From NCBI RefSeq assembly GCF_001956295.1, contig NZ_MRTD01000001.1, positions 124,001 through 188,000 of the forward strand: DNA of 64,000 nt. Reading direction: 5' to 3'. The first letter of the stretch is position 1. The number at the start of each line of letters is the position of its first letter. The translations under genes and the position numbers were made by a program. The notes under the pieces are model-generated. The model did not search any database. It worked only from the letters and a program-made list of their open reading frames with translations, and was not told the DNA's origin. Positions 28,424 to 35,473 of this stretch are shown here, in pieces. Source of the stretch: Paenibacillus sp. FSL A5-0031 (GTDB lineage: Bacteria; Bacillota; Bacilli; Paenibacillales; Paenibacillaceae).

Positions 28424-28882
28424 TTACCCGATAATTGATCCTAATAATGTAACGGGCCCATTAATCGTCGCTCCGCCCGTACCGCTCAGTTGTGCTGTTA
28501 AAAAGTATTGTTGATAGGTACCCGCAATTGTAGGGGTATCAGGAGAGTCGGAACGCTGAAGGGATGTAGTCAAGTCAGAAGTCAGTACCGGTATCAAGTT
28601 GCCAGCTCCGAGAAAAACGGAATCTGTAGTTTGAAAGATGAGGGTGCTAGCTGGTGTGAATCCACCGCGGCGGATACGGAAGATGACTTCAGGAACAAGG
28701 GGCAGCAGTGATAGTTGAGCCTCCCAGCCGACGGTAGCAGACAGTTCCACTTCCACATTTGCATTAGCGATATTAAGAAAGATAGAGGTCAGCAAAACTT
28801 CTGTTCCAGCTGGCAAATTAAGAGGAAGCGACATTTGTCCAATAGAAACTTCTTGTGATGCAAAATCAATCAATTGAGCCAT
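28424..28882 (-). CDS. 150-residue FRIRRGG-family protein, copy C
   Basis: 152-residue paralogue of unknown function. ATG at 28882, with AAAGGAG 8 bases upstream. Shows MSLPL, LLTSIFLNI, GWEAQL, FRIRRGG, QTTDSVFLG, QQYFLTA and GPVTLLG. First gene of the three-copy operon; its promoter should lie in the 124 bases separating it from the divergent methyltransferase gene, where the minus strand has a TATAAT near 28918-28923 without a good -35. Confidence 0.8.
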   Translation of the reverse strand: MAQLIDFASQEVSIGQMSLPLNLPAGTEVLLTSIFLNIANANVEVELSATVGWEAQLSLLPLVPEVIFRIRRGGFTPASTLIFQTTDSVFLGAGNLIPVLTSDLTTSLQRSDSPDTPTIAGTYQQYFLTAQLSGTGGATINGPVTLLGSIIG

Positions 28883-29006
28883 TTACGCAGCTCCTTTCCT
28901 GTTCAATTGGATATTACATTATAGTAGATTCATAGATTCATATCGCGGACACGGATAGATTTACCCGTTTAAAGGTTTAATTTTTTTGGTTATTGGAGGA
29001 AAGAGA

Positions 29007-29645
29007 ATGGATGACGAAATTACGAAGATGGAACGAATGTACGCGACGTCCTTCCAAGATGTCATGATGGATCATCATTATCGATATCATTTTGCATTGA
29101 ACTACATTCGTCGTGGAGATTATATATTGGATGCGGCTTGCGGCTCAGGGTATGGCACTCATTACTTGGCTACAAACTCTGCTTGCATACTGACTGTCGG
29201 TGTGGATCGATCGGATCATGCATTAAATTGGGCGATTGATCATTTCTACTGCGACAAAACCGTTTATGTGAAAAGCGACTTATCTGGATTGTTTCGAGAA
29301 GAACTTCCTATCCAAAAGTTCGATGTTATTACCTGCTTCGAAACCGTCGAGCATATGAAGGATGATCGGTCATTCGTCCAGAAGCTTTATGATTCTCTTA
29401 ATGTAAACGGCATTCTTCTTATCTCAGCACCAAATGAAAAGGTTATTCCGCATTTGAACAATCCGTACTTCCTAGGTGGTGTAAATCCTCATCACTATCG
29501 CCATTATCAACCTAATGAATTGTCCAGCTTGTTAACGGATTGTGGCTTTCGTATCCAACAGGTATGTACACAAGATAATGAGACGTATGAGCTTATTATA
29601 GGCCGTGATGATGGTTTTACAACGGTTCTTGTTGCCATGAAATGA
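29007..29645 (+). CDS. SAM-dependent methyltransferase
   Basis: 212-residue class I methyltransferase. ATG at 29007 is preceded by GGAGG 7 bases upstream. The SAM-binding motif I is YILDAACGSGYGTHYLA, motif II-like VGVDRSD and motif IV DVITCFETVEHM; the LISAPNE and NPHHYRHY stretches are frequent in glycan-modifying methyltransferases. It probably methylates a sugar or a lipid-linked or nucleotide-linked glycan in this cluster. It stands alone on the plus strand between minus-strand genes, and a shared hairpin ends it together with the facing epimerase gene. Confidence 0.85.
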   Translation: MDDEITKMERMYATSFQDVMMDHHYRYHFALNYIRRGDYILDAACGSGYGTHYLATNSACILTVGVDRSDHALNWAIDHFYCDKTVYVKSDLSGLFREELPIQKFDVITCFETVEHMKDDRSFVQKLYDSLNVNGILLISAPNEKVIPHLNNPYFLGGVNPHHYRHYQPNELSSLLTDCGFRIQQVCTQDNETYELIIGRDDGFTTVLVAMK

Positions 29646-29650
29646 AAAAA

Positions 29651-29708
29651 AAATAGGCGATCGCTCTCAGGCTGAATGCCGAGAAACGATCGCCGCTTTA
29701 GCCTATTA
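29651..29708. terminator. Bidirectional terminator between methyltransferase and epimerase
   Basis: AATAGGC and GCCTATT form the outer arms and GGCGATCG against CGATCGCC the inner arms. A-rich sequence precedes it (AAAAAAAA from 29645) so the minus strand has a T-run after the hairpin, and the epimerase stop codon lies at its edge. Confidence 0.75.
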
Positions 29709-30617
29709 TTTACGGTAATACTCATAAGTTTGTGTTAATCCTTCGATCAAGCTAACTTTCGGCCGCCAAGCCAATATTTGTTCAGCTTTCAAATTATCGA
29801 GGCAGCTGTCCATAATATCACCTGGCCGCTCTGGGCCATGTGCAACATCTATGGCTGAGCCGTGAATCATATTTAATCTATGCACTAAGTTATTAATCGA
29901 AGTAGGCAATGCTGTACTTATGTTGATCGTTTCTTGATTCCCTTGACGGCACGCAGCAATATTTGCTCTTACAACATCTTGCACAAAAATAAAATCGCGA
30001 TTCTGATTGCCGCTGCCATGCACAAAAAGCGGAAGCCCCTTATGCAGGTTGCTCATAAATATGGCAATAACGCCACCTTCACCTTTTGCAGTTTGACGAG
30101 GACCATATACGTTGCTATAACGTAATATCGTGTAGTTAATGCCGTTCAATTCATGAAACAATCGAATATAGCACTCGCTTGCATGTTTAGATAAACCATA
30201 ATAGGAAATCGGAGAAGGTAATGCATCCTCCGATGCGCGTTCTTTTTTTGAGACACCATATACGGCCGACGTTGAGGAGAATATGATTTTTCCGACGCCA
30301 GCTTGCTTGCAAACATGAATAAGCTGCACGGTACCAACGATATTTACGTTAGCGTCGAATGCAGGGTCGGCTATCGATCGTTGAACATCAACCTGAGCTG
30401 CCATATGAAACACAACATCAGGCTTAACTGTTTGAATGATTTGAGAAGATGAATCGCTGTTTATATCTTCAATATGCAATGTTGCTGCAGGATTTACATT
30501 TTTTATTGATCCAGTTGTAAGATTGTCGATAATGTGTACCTCAGCGCCACTATCGATAAGCATATCAGTAAGATGGGAACCAATAAAACCTGCACCTCCT
30601 GTAACCAAAGCTTTCAT
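29706..30617 (-). CDS. NAD-dependent sugar epimerase (GalE-like)
   Basis: 303-residue extended short-chain dehydrogenase. ATG at 30617 is chosen because GGGGAG precedes it by 7 bases and it puts the Rossmann motif ALVTGGAGFIGSH right at the start. Active-site Tyr140-xxx-Lys144 in YYGLSK, and SSTSAVYG, RYSNVYGPRQ, and GNQNRDFIFVQDV motifs of UDP-glucose 4-epimerase relatives. It should convert a UDP-hexose or UDP-N-acetylhexosamine to its 4-epimer. It follows the second BNR gene on the minus strand after a 213-base gap. It is only distantly similar to the epimerase at 22523-23485. Confidence 0.88.
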   Translation of the reverse strand: MKALVTGGAGFIGSHLTDMLIDSGAEVHIIDNLTTGSIKNVNPAATLHIEDINSDSSSQIIQTVKPDVVFHMAAQVDVQRSIADPAFDANVNIVGTVQLIHVCKQAGVGKIIFSSTSAVYGVSKKERASEDALPSPISYYGLSKHASECYIRLFHELNGINYTILRYSNVYGPRQTAKGEGGVIAIFMSNLHKGLPLFVHGSGNQNRDFIFVQDVVRANIAACRQGNQETINISTALPTSINNLVHRLNMIHGSAIDVAHGPERPGDIMDSCLDNLKAEQILAWRPKVSLIEGLTQTYEYYRK

Positions 30618-30653
30618 AACACAACTCCCCACTATGACGTTTTGATTCATCAT

Positions 30654-30836
30654 ATGCATAAAAAAGGGATTGGAATATGTATTCATACCCTAGGTTATAG
30701 CCAATTTGACAGCAGAAATAATAATGGAGCGGCATATAATGCGCCCCTCCACGTGGATGACAAACCTGCCGGTATTATGAACGTTGCTCCGGGTACCAAG
30801 ATTCTAACTAATGCAAATAGCTTATTTAGGTTATAG
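30654..30836 (+). pseudogene. Possible remnant of a third BNR-like gene
   Basis: An open stretch reads NNNGAAYNAPLHVDDKPAG and continues with a few more ordered residues before a stop. It resembles the Asp-box plus QVDDSPAG segment of the two intact BNR proteins (STPIQVDDSPAG). It has no ribosome binding site, overlaps the end of the second BNR gene on the other strand and is only 60 codons. I consider it a weak but plausible relic. Confidence 0.3.
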
Positions 30837-32072
30837 GTTTGAAATAATATTTTGTATGTTGTTGATCATTCCTGTCCATACCGTAATCTGTCTGTCGGGA
30901 TATGTGAATGCAACATCAATATAGTCTCCTAAAGACGGGCAAGGCTCCCCATAACTCGGATCCGCGTTAGGATCAAATGAAGTGTCTGATAAGCGGGTAT
31001 TAACAGCAAAAGTGGCGCCTGCATCTCCTGAAGTTGTACCATAAACATCAAGCATACTGGAGTCGACGCGATTCGTGTAATACACAATTTGGATGAGTCC
31101 CGTACTACGAGAAACCGCAATATTCGGATAAAAATTTTGCGTACCAGTGGGGCTGTCATCCACTTGAATCGGTGTCGACCAAGTATTTCCTTGATCGGTT
31201 GACCTCGATAAGTAGATGTGCGAAAAGCCAGTCTGATAACCTTGCCAAACGGCGTATAGTATTCCTTGGCCGAGATTGGCCGAAATATCTACCGCAAGGA
31301 AGGCGCTGGTCAAGACGCGGAAAGCGAATCCGGGTACGGGAAGGGGACTTGGGACGAGGGAAATATTCGATACTACAACAATCGGATTAAAGGTCGCACC
31401 TCCATCATCGGATCGTCGAATGAGGAATTGAGGATTACCTGGTGCATACTGCGCCCATGCTACATAGACCTGTCCCGTTGGTCCTATTGCTACATTCGTG
31501 CCGAACACGGCGGTTCCTGTCGTTTGATCTGACAAAAGAATGGGAATCGACCACGTTTGTCCTAGATCGAGAGAACGTTGATAAAAAGTGCCTGAGGTGG
31601 CGAAATTGTCATAATATCGTGTAAAGCCAACATGTGCCAGACCGAGATAAGGACTTCCGTTAGAGTTATCGAGTTGAATGAAGGGTTTATCATTATATAT
31701 TTGCTGTCCAAAGCCCTCACATGTAATAACCGGAGCGGAGAAAATAACTCCATTATCTGTAGAAGTATAGACGGTGATAGAAGAATCCATGACCGGATTC
31801 GTGTTCAGTGCGGTGCAGGCTATCATAAATGTATTGCGATAGCCATAGGTGCCTATAGCATTACCTTGGGTAGTAAAACCGACAGGTAGAGTCAGCGTCG
31901 GACTGGTTGGGTACGTAAACCCGCCATCCTGCGACACATATACATTGATTCTGGAAGTTCCTGTAGAAATGCTGCTAGATGTAACAATGACGGTTAAGTT
32001 GTTCAAAGTATTAACGGTAATGGAAGGCTCTTGCTGTGATTGCGTACCCATAGTAACCGGTATGTTCGTCAA
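30831..32072 (-). CDS. Asp-box (BNR/sialidase-like) beta-propeller protein 2
   Basis: 413-residue protein. I choose the TTG at 32072 because GAGGAGG lies 9 bases upstream and the length then matches its paralogue at 26122-27357. Asp-box motifs include SQDGGFTY, STDNGVIF, SLDLGQTW, SDDGGATF and STDQGNTW, with NDKPFIQLDNSNGSPYLG and QVDDSPTG shared with the paralogue. It has no signal peptide and no clear catalytic sialidase set, so I do not call it an enzyme. It lies downstream of three 150-residue genes in the same orientation, separated from them by a terminator-like hairpin; this mirrors the arrangement of the first BNR gene next to the other three. Confidence 0.82.
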   Translation of the reverse strand: MTNIPVTMGTQSQQEPSITVNTLNNLTVIVTSSSISTGTSRINVYVSQDGGFTYPTSPTLTLPVGFTTQGNAIGTYGYRNTFMIACTALNTNPVMDSSITVYTSTDNGVIFSAPVITCEGFGQQIYNDKPFIQLDNSNGSPYLGLAHVGFTRYYDNFATSGTFYQRSLDLGQTWSIPILLSDQTTGTAVFGTNVAIGPTGQVYVAWAQYAPGNPQFLIRRSDDGGATFNPIVVVSNISLVPSPLPVPGFAFRVLTSAFLAVDISANLGQGILYAVWQGYQTGFSHIYLSRSTDQGNTWSTPIQVDDSPTGTQNFYPNIAVSRSTGLIQIVYYTNRVDSSMLDVYGTTSGDAGATFAVNTRLSDTSFDPNADPSYGEPCPSLGDYIDVAFTYPDRQITVWTGMINNIQNIISNL

Positions 32073-32109
32073 ATAGATGTCCTCCTCATGGTAGATTTTA
32101 TAAATGGAG

Positions 32110-32150
32110 AAAAACAACTTGTCACCTACAAACTGTAGGAACAAGTTGTT
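32110..32150 (-). terminator. Terminator between a 150-residue gene and BNR gene 2
   Basis: On the minus strand AACAACTTGT and ACAAGTTGTT form the outer stem with CCTACA/TGTAGG inside, followed by TTTTT. Only about 20 bases separate it from the ribosome binding site of the BNR gene, leaving little room for a separate promoter, so partial read-through is likely. Confidence 0.75.
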
Positions 32151-32158
32151 TTCTTCTA

Positions 32159-32611
32159 TTATTCTAGAACTTGCCCTGTAAGGTTTATCGGTCCGGTAAT
32201 GGCCACGTTTCCGAGGCCAAAATAGGAAACGGTCAAAAAGTAGGGTACAGCGACACCAATTAACGTTGGATTTGGTACTTGCGTATGAGTGAAGGAAGTG
32301 TTAAATGATACCTGAGTTATAAAGCCCATGTTACCAGGAAATAGCTCGGAGTCCGTGGTTTGAAATACGATAGGATCTGTTGGGCTGAATCCTCCCGTAC
32401 GAATACGAAAAGTTAGTTGGGGAGATACAGCCTGATTGAGAAGTTGTAACGCCCAACCGACATTTCCCCAGAATTGAAGCTGGTTCGTTGAGCTTGTGGC
32501 TGTTAACCATATTGACGTTAAATGAATCTCAACCCCCTGCGTTAGTCCTAGGGGCAACGATCCGCCGCCTGCGGGAACCTCCTGTGTAGCATATTGCAAA
32601 ATACTTGGCAT
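32159..32611 (-). CDS. 150-residue FRIRRGG-family protein, copy D
   Basis: 150-residue paralogue of unknown function. ATG at 32611 chosen because GTGAGGA lies 7 bases upstream; a longer form from a GTG at 32626 has no site. It is the most divergent copy: FRIRTGG instead of FRIRRGG, GSLPL, HLTSIWLTA, QTTDSELF, PYFLTVS and GPINLTG. Last of the second three-gene set. Confidence 0.78.
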   Translation of the reverse strand: MPSILQYATQEVPAGGGSLPLGLTQGVEIHLTSIWLTATSSTNQLQFWGNVGWALQLLNQAVSPQLTFRIRTGGFSPTDPIVFQTTDSELFPGNMGFITQVSFNTSFTHTQVPNPTLIGVAVPYFLTVSYFGLGNVAITGPINLTGQVLE

Positions 32612-32656
32612 AGGTCTATTCCTCACTTTTTTCAGATTACATCGGTGACCCTGCTT

Positions 32657-33109
32657 TTAACCAAGAATCATGCCAGTTAAATTGACAGGACCAATAATTG
32701 ATACATTTCCGATGCCAATTTGTTGAACAGTCAAATAATACTGTTGATAACTACCTACGATTGATGGGCTAGGATTCTCAGAATGATCAAATGAAGTATT
32801 AAAGTTGATAGGCATAATGAATTGTTGGAAGTCCGGTAAATACTGAGAATCTTGTATCTGAAAGACGATGGGGGAGCTCGATCCCGAACCTCCACGGCGA
32901 ATTCGGAAGATGAGTTCAGGTATGATGGTTTGATTCAGCAGTTGTACTTCCCATCCTACGGTAGCAGATATTAATAAGTTGACGTTTGTGCTGGGAATAT
33001 TGAGGAATATTGAAGTCAAGGCAAGTTCGGGGCCGGGGGTTAAATTTAAAGGGAGCGACCCTGAACCAATTGGAATTTCTTCCTTGTCGAAGTCAAGGAT
33101 ATTGAGCAT
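32657..33109 (-). CDS. 150-residue FRIRRGG-family protein, copy E
   Basis: 150-residue paralogue of unknown function. ATG at 33109, with GAGGAG 10 bases upstream. Shows GSLPL, LTSIFLNI, GWEVQL, FRIRRGG, VFQIQDSQ, QQYYLTV and GPVNLTG. Starts MLNILDFDKEEIPIG, very near copy F (MLNILDFEFEEVPIG), so D-E-F grew by local duplication separately from A-B-C. Confidence 0.8.
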   Translation of the reverse strand: MLNILDFDKEEIPIGSGSLPLNLTPGPELALTSIFLNIPSTNVNLLISATVGWEVQLLNQTIIPELIFRIRRGGSGSSSPIVFQIQDSQYLPDFQQFIMPINFNTSFDHSENPSPSIVGSYQQYYLTVQQIGIGNVSIIGPVNLTGMILG

Positions 33110-33166
33110 TTAAATCACAACTCCTCTATTGTAGACTATGGTGATTTCATTGGCTGTATTCTTCAA

Positions 33167-33622
33167 TTATCCTAATACAAACCCTGTTAAATTTACAGGA
33201 CCGACAATGGAAGCATTGCCAACTCCTATATTCTGAACGGTTAAGAAATATTGTTGTGCTACTCCTATTACTGACATTGGTGGGAGCTCCGTGTGATTAA
33301 ATGCTGTAGTCATTCCAATATTCATACTGATAGCCGTGTTTCCAATTAGCAAAGCAGAATCCGATGTTTGAAACACAATCGGAGAATTCGTTCCAAATCC
33401 GCCGCGCCGAATGCGGAAGACAAGCTCGGGAGCAATAGACGTAGTGGTGATTTGTGCTTGCCATCCAATGGTAGAGTACATGAAGATATACTGATTAGAG
33501 CCGGTGACACTAAGCCAAATTTCAGTTAGTGGTAGTTCGGAAGCCCCTGCATTTACAGCCAAGGGCAAAGACCCACCTCCGATAGGGACCTCTTCAAATT
33601 CAAAATCAAGGATATTTAACAT
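33167..33622 (-). CDS. 150-residue FRIRRGG-family protein, copy F
   Basis: 151-residue paralogue of unknown function. ATG at 33622 is preceded by AAAGGAG 9 bases upstream. The frame stays open upstream to another ATG at 33715, also with AAAGGAG before it, which would add 31 hydrophobic residues (VVVPIIIIGQ); I prefer the short form because it matches the other five copies. Shows GSLPL, LTEIWLSV, GWQAQI, FRIRRGG, VFQTSDS, QQYFLTV and GPVNLTG. First gene of the second three-copy set. Confidence 0.78.
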   Translation of the reverse strand: MLNILDFEFEEVPIGGGSLPLAVNAGASELPLTEIWLSVTGSNQYIFMYSTIGWQAQITTTSIAPELVFRIRRGGFGTNSPIVFQTSDSALLIGNTAISMNIGMTTAFNHTELPPMSVIGVAQQYFLTVQNIGVGNASIVGPVNLTGFVLG

Positions 33623-33942
33623 GAGCGACATCTCCTTTATTATGATACTAGCCTTAATGACTTGTCCGATTATGATGATAGGTACAACAACCGTTACACC
33701 TTCACATTCAGACATCTCCTTTCAGTTGAAATCTACTACCATTCCAATATATTCAAACTATTTTGAAAGAAATGTACAAAAACCCCGATACAAAAGTACA
33801 ATTTTCTGAGAGGAACATCCCTATGAGTTCACTTTTGTCATGTATTGGATATTCGAATGTTCTCTATTTAATAGAAGAATCTAAAAAATATGCTGAATTT
33901 GGACCGACTGATTATAGAAGACAATTTCGAAATCATAAGTGA

Positions 33943-34170
33943 AAATAAGGGTCAGTCTCGAAAGTAGATACAACTACTAACTTGTGGTCGGTGGATGATT
34001 GAATCGGAAAGTGAAATTGGAGAAATGATGGGAACGATAGATCAGAATAGTAAAATGGCTGTACAGGCATAGTCTCCTGTACAGCCATTTATTCATGGTG
34101 TTCAACATTATCATTCAGAGCAGGCAATCTCGCTAGAGAGCTTACTGCTTTTGAGACAGCCCCTTATTTA
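33943..34170. mobile_element. MITE-like element with terminal inverted repeats
   Basis: Left end AAATAAGGGTCAGTCTCGAAAG (22 bases less one shown as two parts: AAATAAGGG and TCAGTCTCGAAAG) at 33943-33964 matches the complement of the right end at 34147-34170, which reads GCTTTTGAGACAGCCCC then TTATTT. The element is about 225 bases, has no transposase and carries a terminator-like hairpin inside. The ends resemble those of IS1182-type elements, by memory only. Confidence 0.6.
34053..34090 (+). terminator. Hairpin inside the MITE-like element
   Basis: AAATGGCTGTACAGG and CCTGTACAGCCATTT form a perfect 15-base stem with an 8-base loop, followed by ATT. It could stop transcription in both directions. 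Confidence 0.65.
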
Positions 34171-34176
34171 ATAAAA

Positions 34177-34528
34177 TTAGTATGCCTTACGAGAGCTAGA
34201 CTTGATTTTGGAGGTACTCTCCTGATCTTTAAGCTGTGCAATCAGTTTATCACCTTCGACATCCAGGTTCGGCAGCAGGCGGTCTAACCATTTAGGCAGC
34301 CACCAAGCTTTATCGCCGAAGATTGCCATGACCGCCGGGACGAGTGGCATGCGGACGATAAAGGCGTCAATAAGGATACCGATCGCCAGTGCAAAACCAA
34401 TCTGCTTGATCATGAAATCATGAGCGAAAATAAAGCCAGCGAAGACGTACACCATAATTATGGCTGCTGCTACAACTACGCGGCTGGCCTGATTGGCGTT
34501 TGTTAAAGGCGCAGCAGAGATGATCTAG
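34177..34528 (-). pseudogene. C-terminal fragment of an MMPL/RND-type transporter
   Basis: About 116 residues are readable from a TAG at the right edge. The sequence RVVVAAAIIMVYVFAGFIF, then IKQIGFALAIGILIDAF and PLVPAVMAIFGDKAWW-type segments match the last membrane helices of MMPL-family lipid or drug exporters, followed by a soluble tail. The full protein would be over 700 residues; everything before this is missing and the homology stops abruptly next to a broken AraC regulator. It is a deletion relic. Confidence 0.8.
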
Positions 34529-34539
34529 AACGCGTGCAA

Positions 34540-34999
34540 GAAGCTGCTCAATATAAAACTATCATTCGCCGTGGATGCAAACGCTTCTGGAAAACGGTCA
34601 ACAGGTACATTTTTCTGTCGAATATTCCGCACTGATGAAGCTCGCGGCATCCGCTGAAGGGAAGTCAGACAGTACTAGAAGTGAAATATATTTTACGCTC
34701 ATTTCTATTTTCTTATCGTACGTGAATCGATGGAAGGTTCATGAGGAAATTGGCTGAAGTGATTTTTGAGCACAAATCATCGGATCATATAGTAGATGGA
34801 TGTTGTAAGTCAAGTTCAGCGTCATATCCAGCACAATGTGGCAGGCGATCTTAGCTTGAATCGAATTGCCGAGGTGGCAGGCCATAATCCGTCTTATTTA
34901 TCTAGGTTATATAAACGCATAACGGGTGAAGAACTATCCGATTTTATTACGGCGGTGAAAATAACGAAGACGAAGGAGTTGCTGGGGGAAAATAAATAG
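34540..34999 (+). pseudogene. Broken AraC-type response regulator, C-terminal half
   Basis: Two out-of-phase pieces match the C-terminal half of the intact regulator at 37209-38864. The first (34575-34757) resembles the helical linker (LENGQQ..., similar to MENGQEE). The second (34796-34999) gives VQRHIQHNVAGDLSLNRIAE and AGHNPSYLSRLYKRITGEEL, close to the first helix-turn-helix of the intact protein, and stops before the second. Receiver domain and second DNA-binding motif are missing. Not functional. Confidence 0.82.
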
Positions 35000-35189
35000 C
35001 TAAGTGAATATCAACTAGTTGTCCGAAATGTGCAAAAATAAGACTTTATCTTTCAAAGACTTGAAACGATTACTTTTTGTAAAATGAAACAATAAAACTT
35101 GTGAATGCAGGATCTGTCTGTCCGTCATACCAGCCCCATTTGTCTTAAGGAATCTCTAAGGGCTAAATAACTATTTGGAGGAAAGATCG

Positions 35190-35340
35190 GTGAGAATAAG
35201 AAGAAAAGCACTTATAACAACAGTAATGATGTCGCTTTTAGCGTTCCCCCTATAATGTATTAGCAGGAGACTCCATGCCGCCTACAGGCGATGCAGCATA
35301 TGGCAAGAATAAGATTGGTAAAGCTCACCCATATATTTAA
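35190..35340 (+). pseudogene. Frameshifted small secreted ORF
   Basis: GTG at 35190 with GGAGGAAAG upstream begins a signal-peptide-like MRIRRKALITTVMMSLLAFP. The frame ends at a TAA at 35253 just after a run of five C; shifting one frame at that run continues through NVLAGDSMPPTGDAAYG to a stop at 35340, which is followed by a terminator. The joined product would be about 50 residues, with a signal-peptidase-like ALA-type site replaced by VLAGD. Either a fragment of a secreted enzyme or a broken small secreted protein. Confidence 0.4.
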
Positions 35341-35344
35341 TGAA

Positions 35345-35371
35345 AACCTGACCCTTTGCGGTCGGGTTTTT
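35345..35371 (+). terminator. Intrinsic terminator after the small secreted ORF
   Basis: AACCTGACC and GGTCGGGTT pair around a 6-base loop and TTTTT follows. It isolates the downstream kinase operon from the relics upstream. Confidence 0.82.
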
Positions 35372-35473
35372 CCAATGATGGAACGCTTCTACGGGTTCAA
35401 ACAATTGATTTTTTTCTGAGAATGGTAAGTACATCATGGATATCGATGCAAACGCTCGGCAGGAGGAAATGAT

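Noticed and set aside
33623..33715. Longer N-terminal form of copy F or a separate leader peptide
   Set aside because: The upstream ATG has a site, but the extra hydrophobic residues are absent from the five other copies; kept only as an alternative start.
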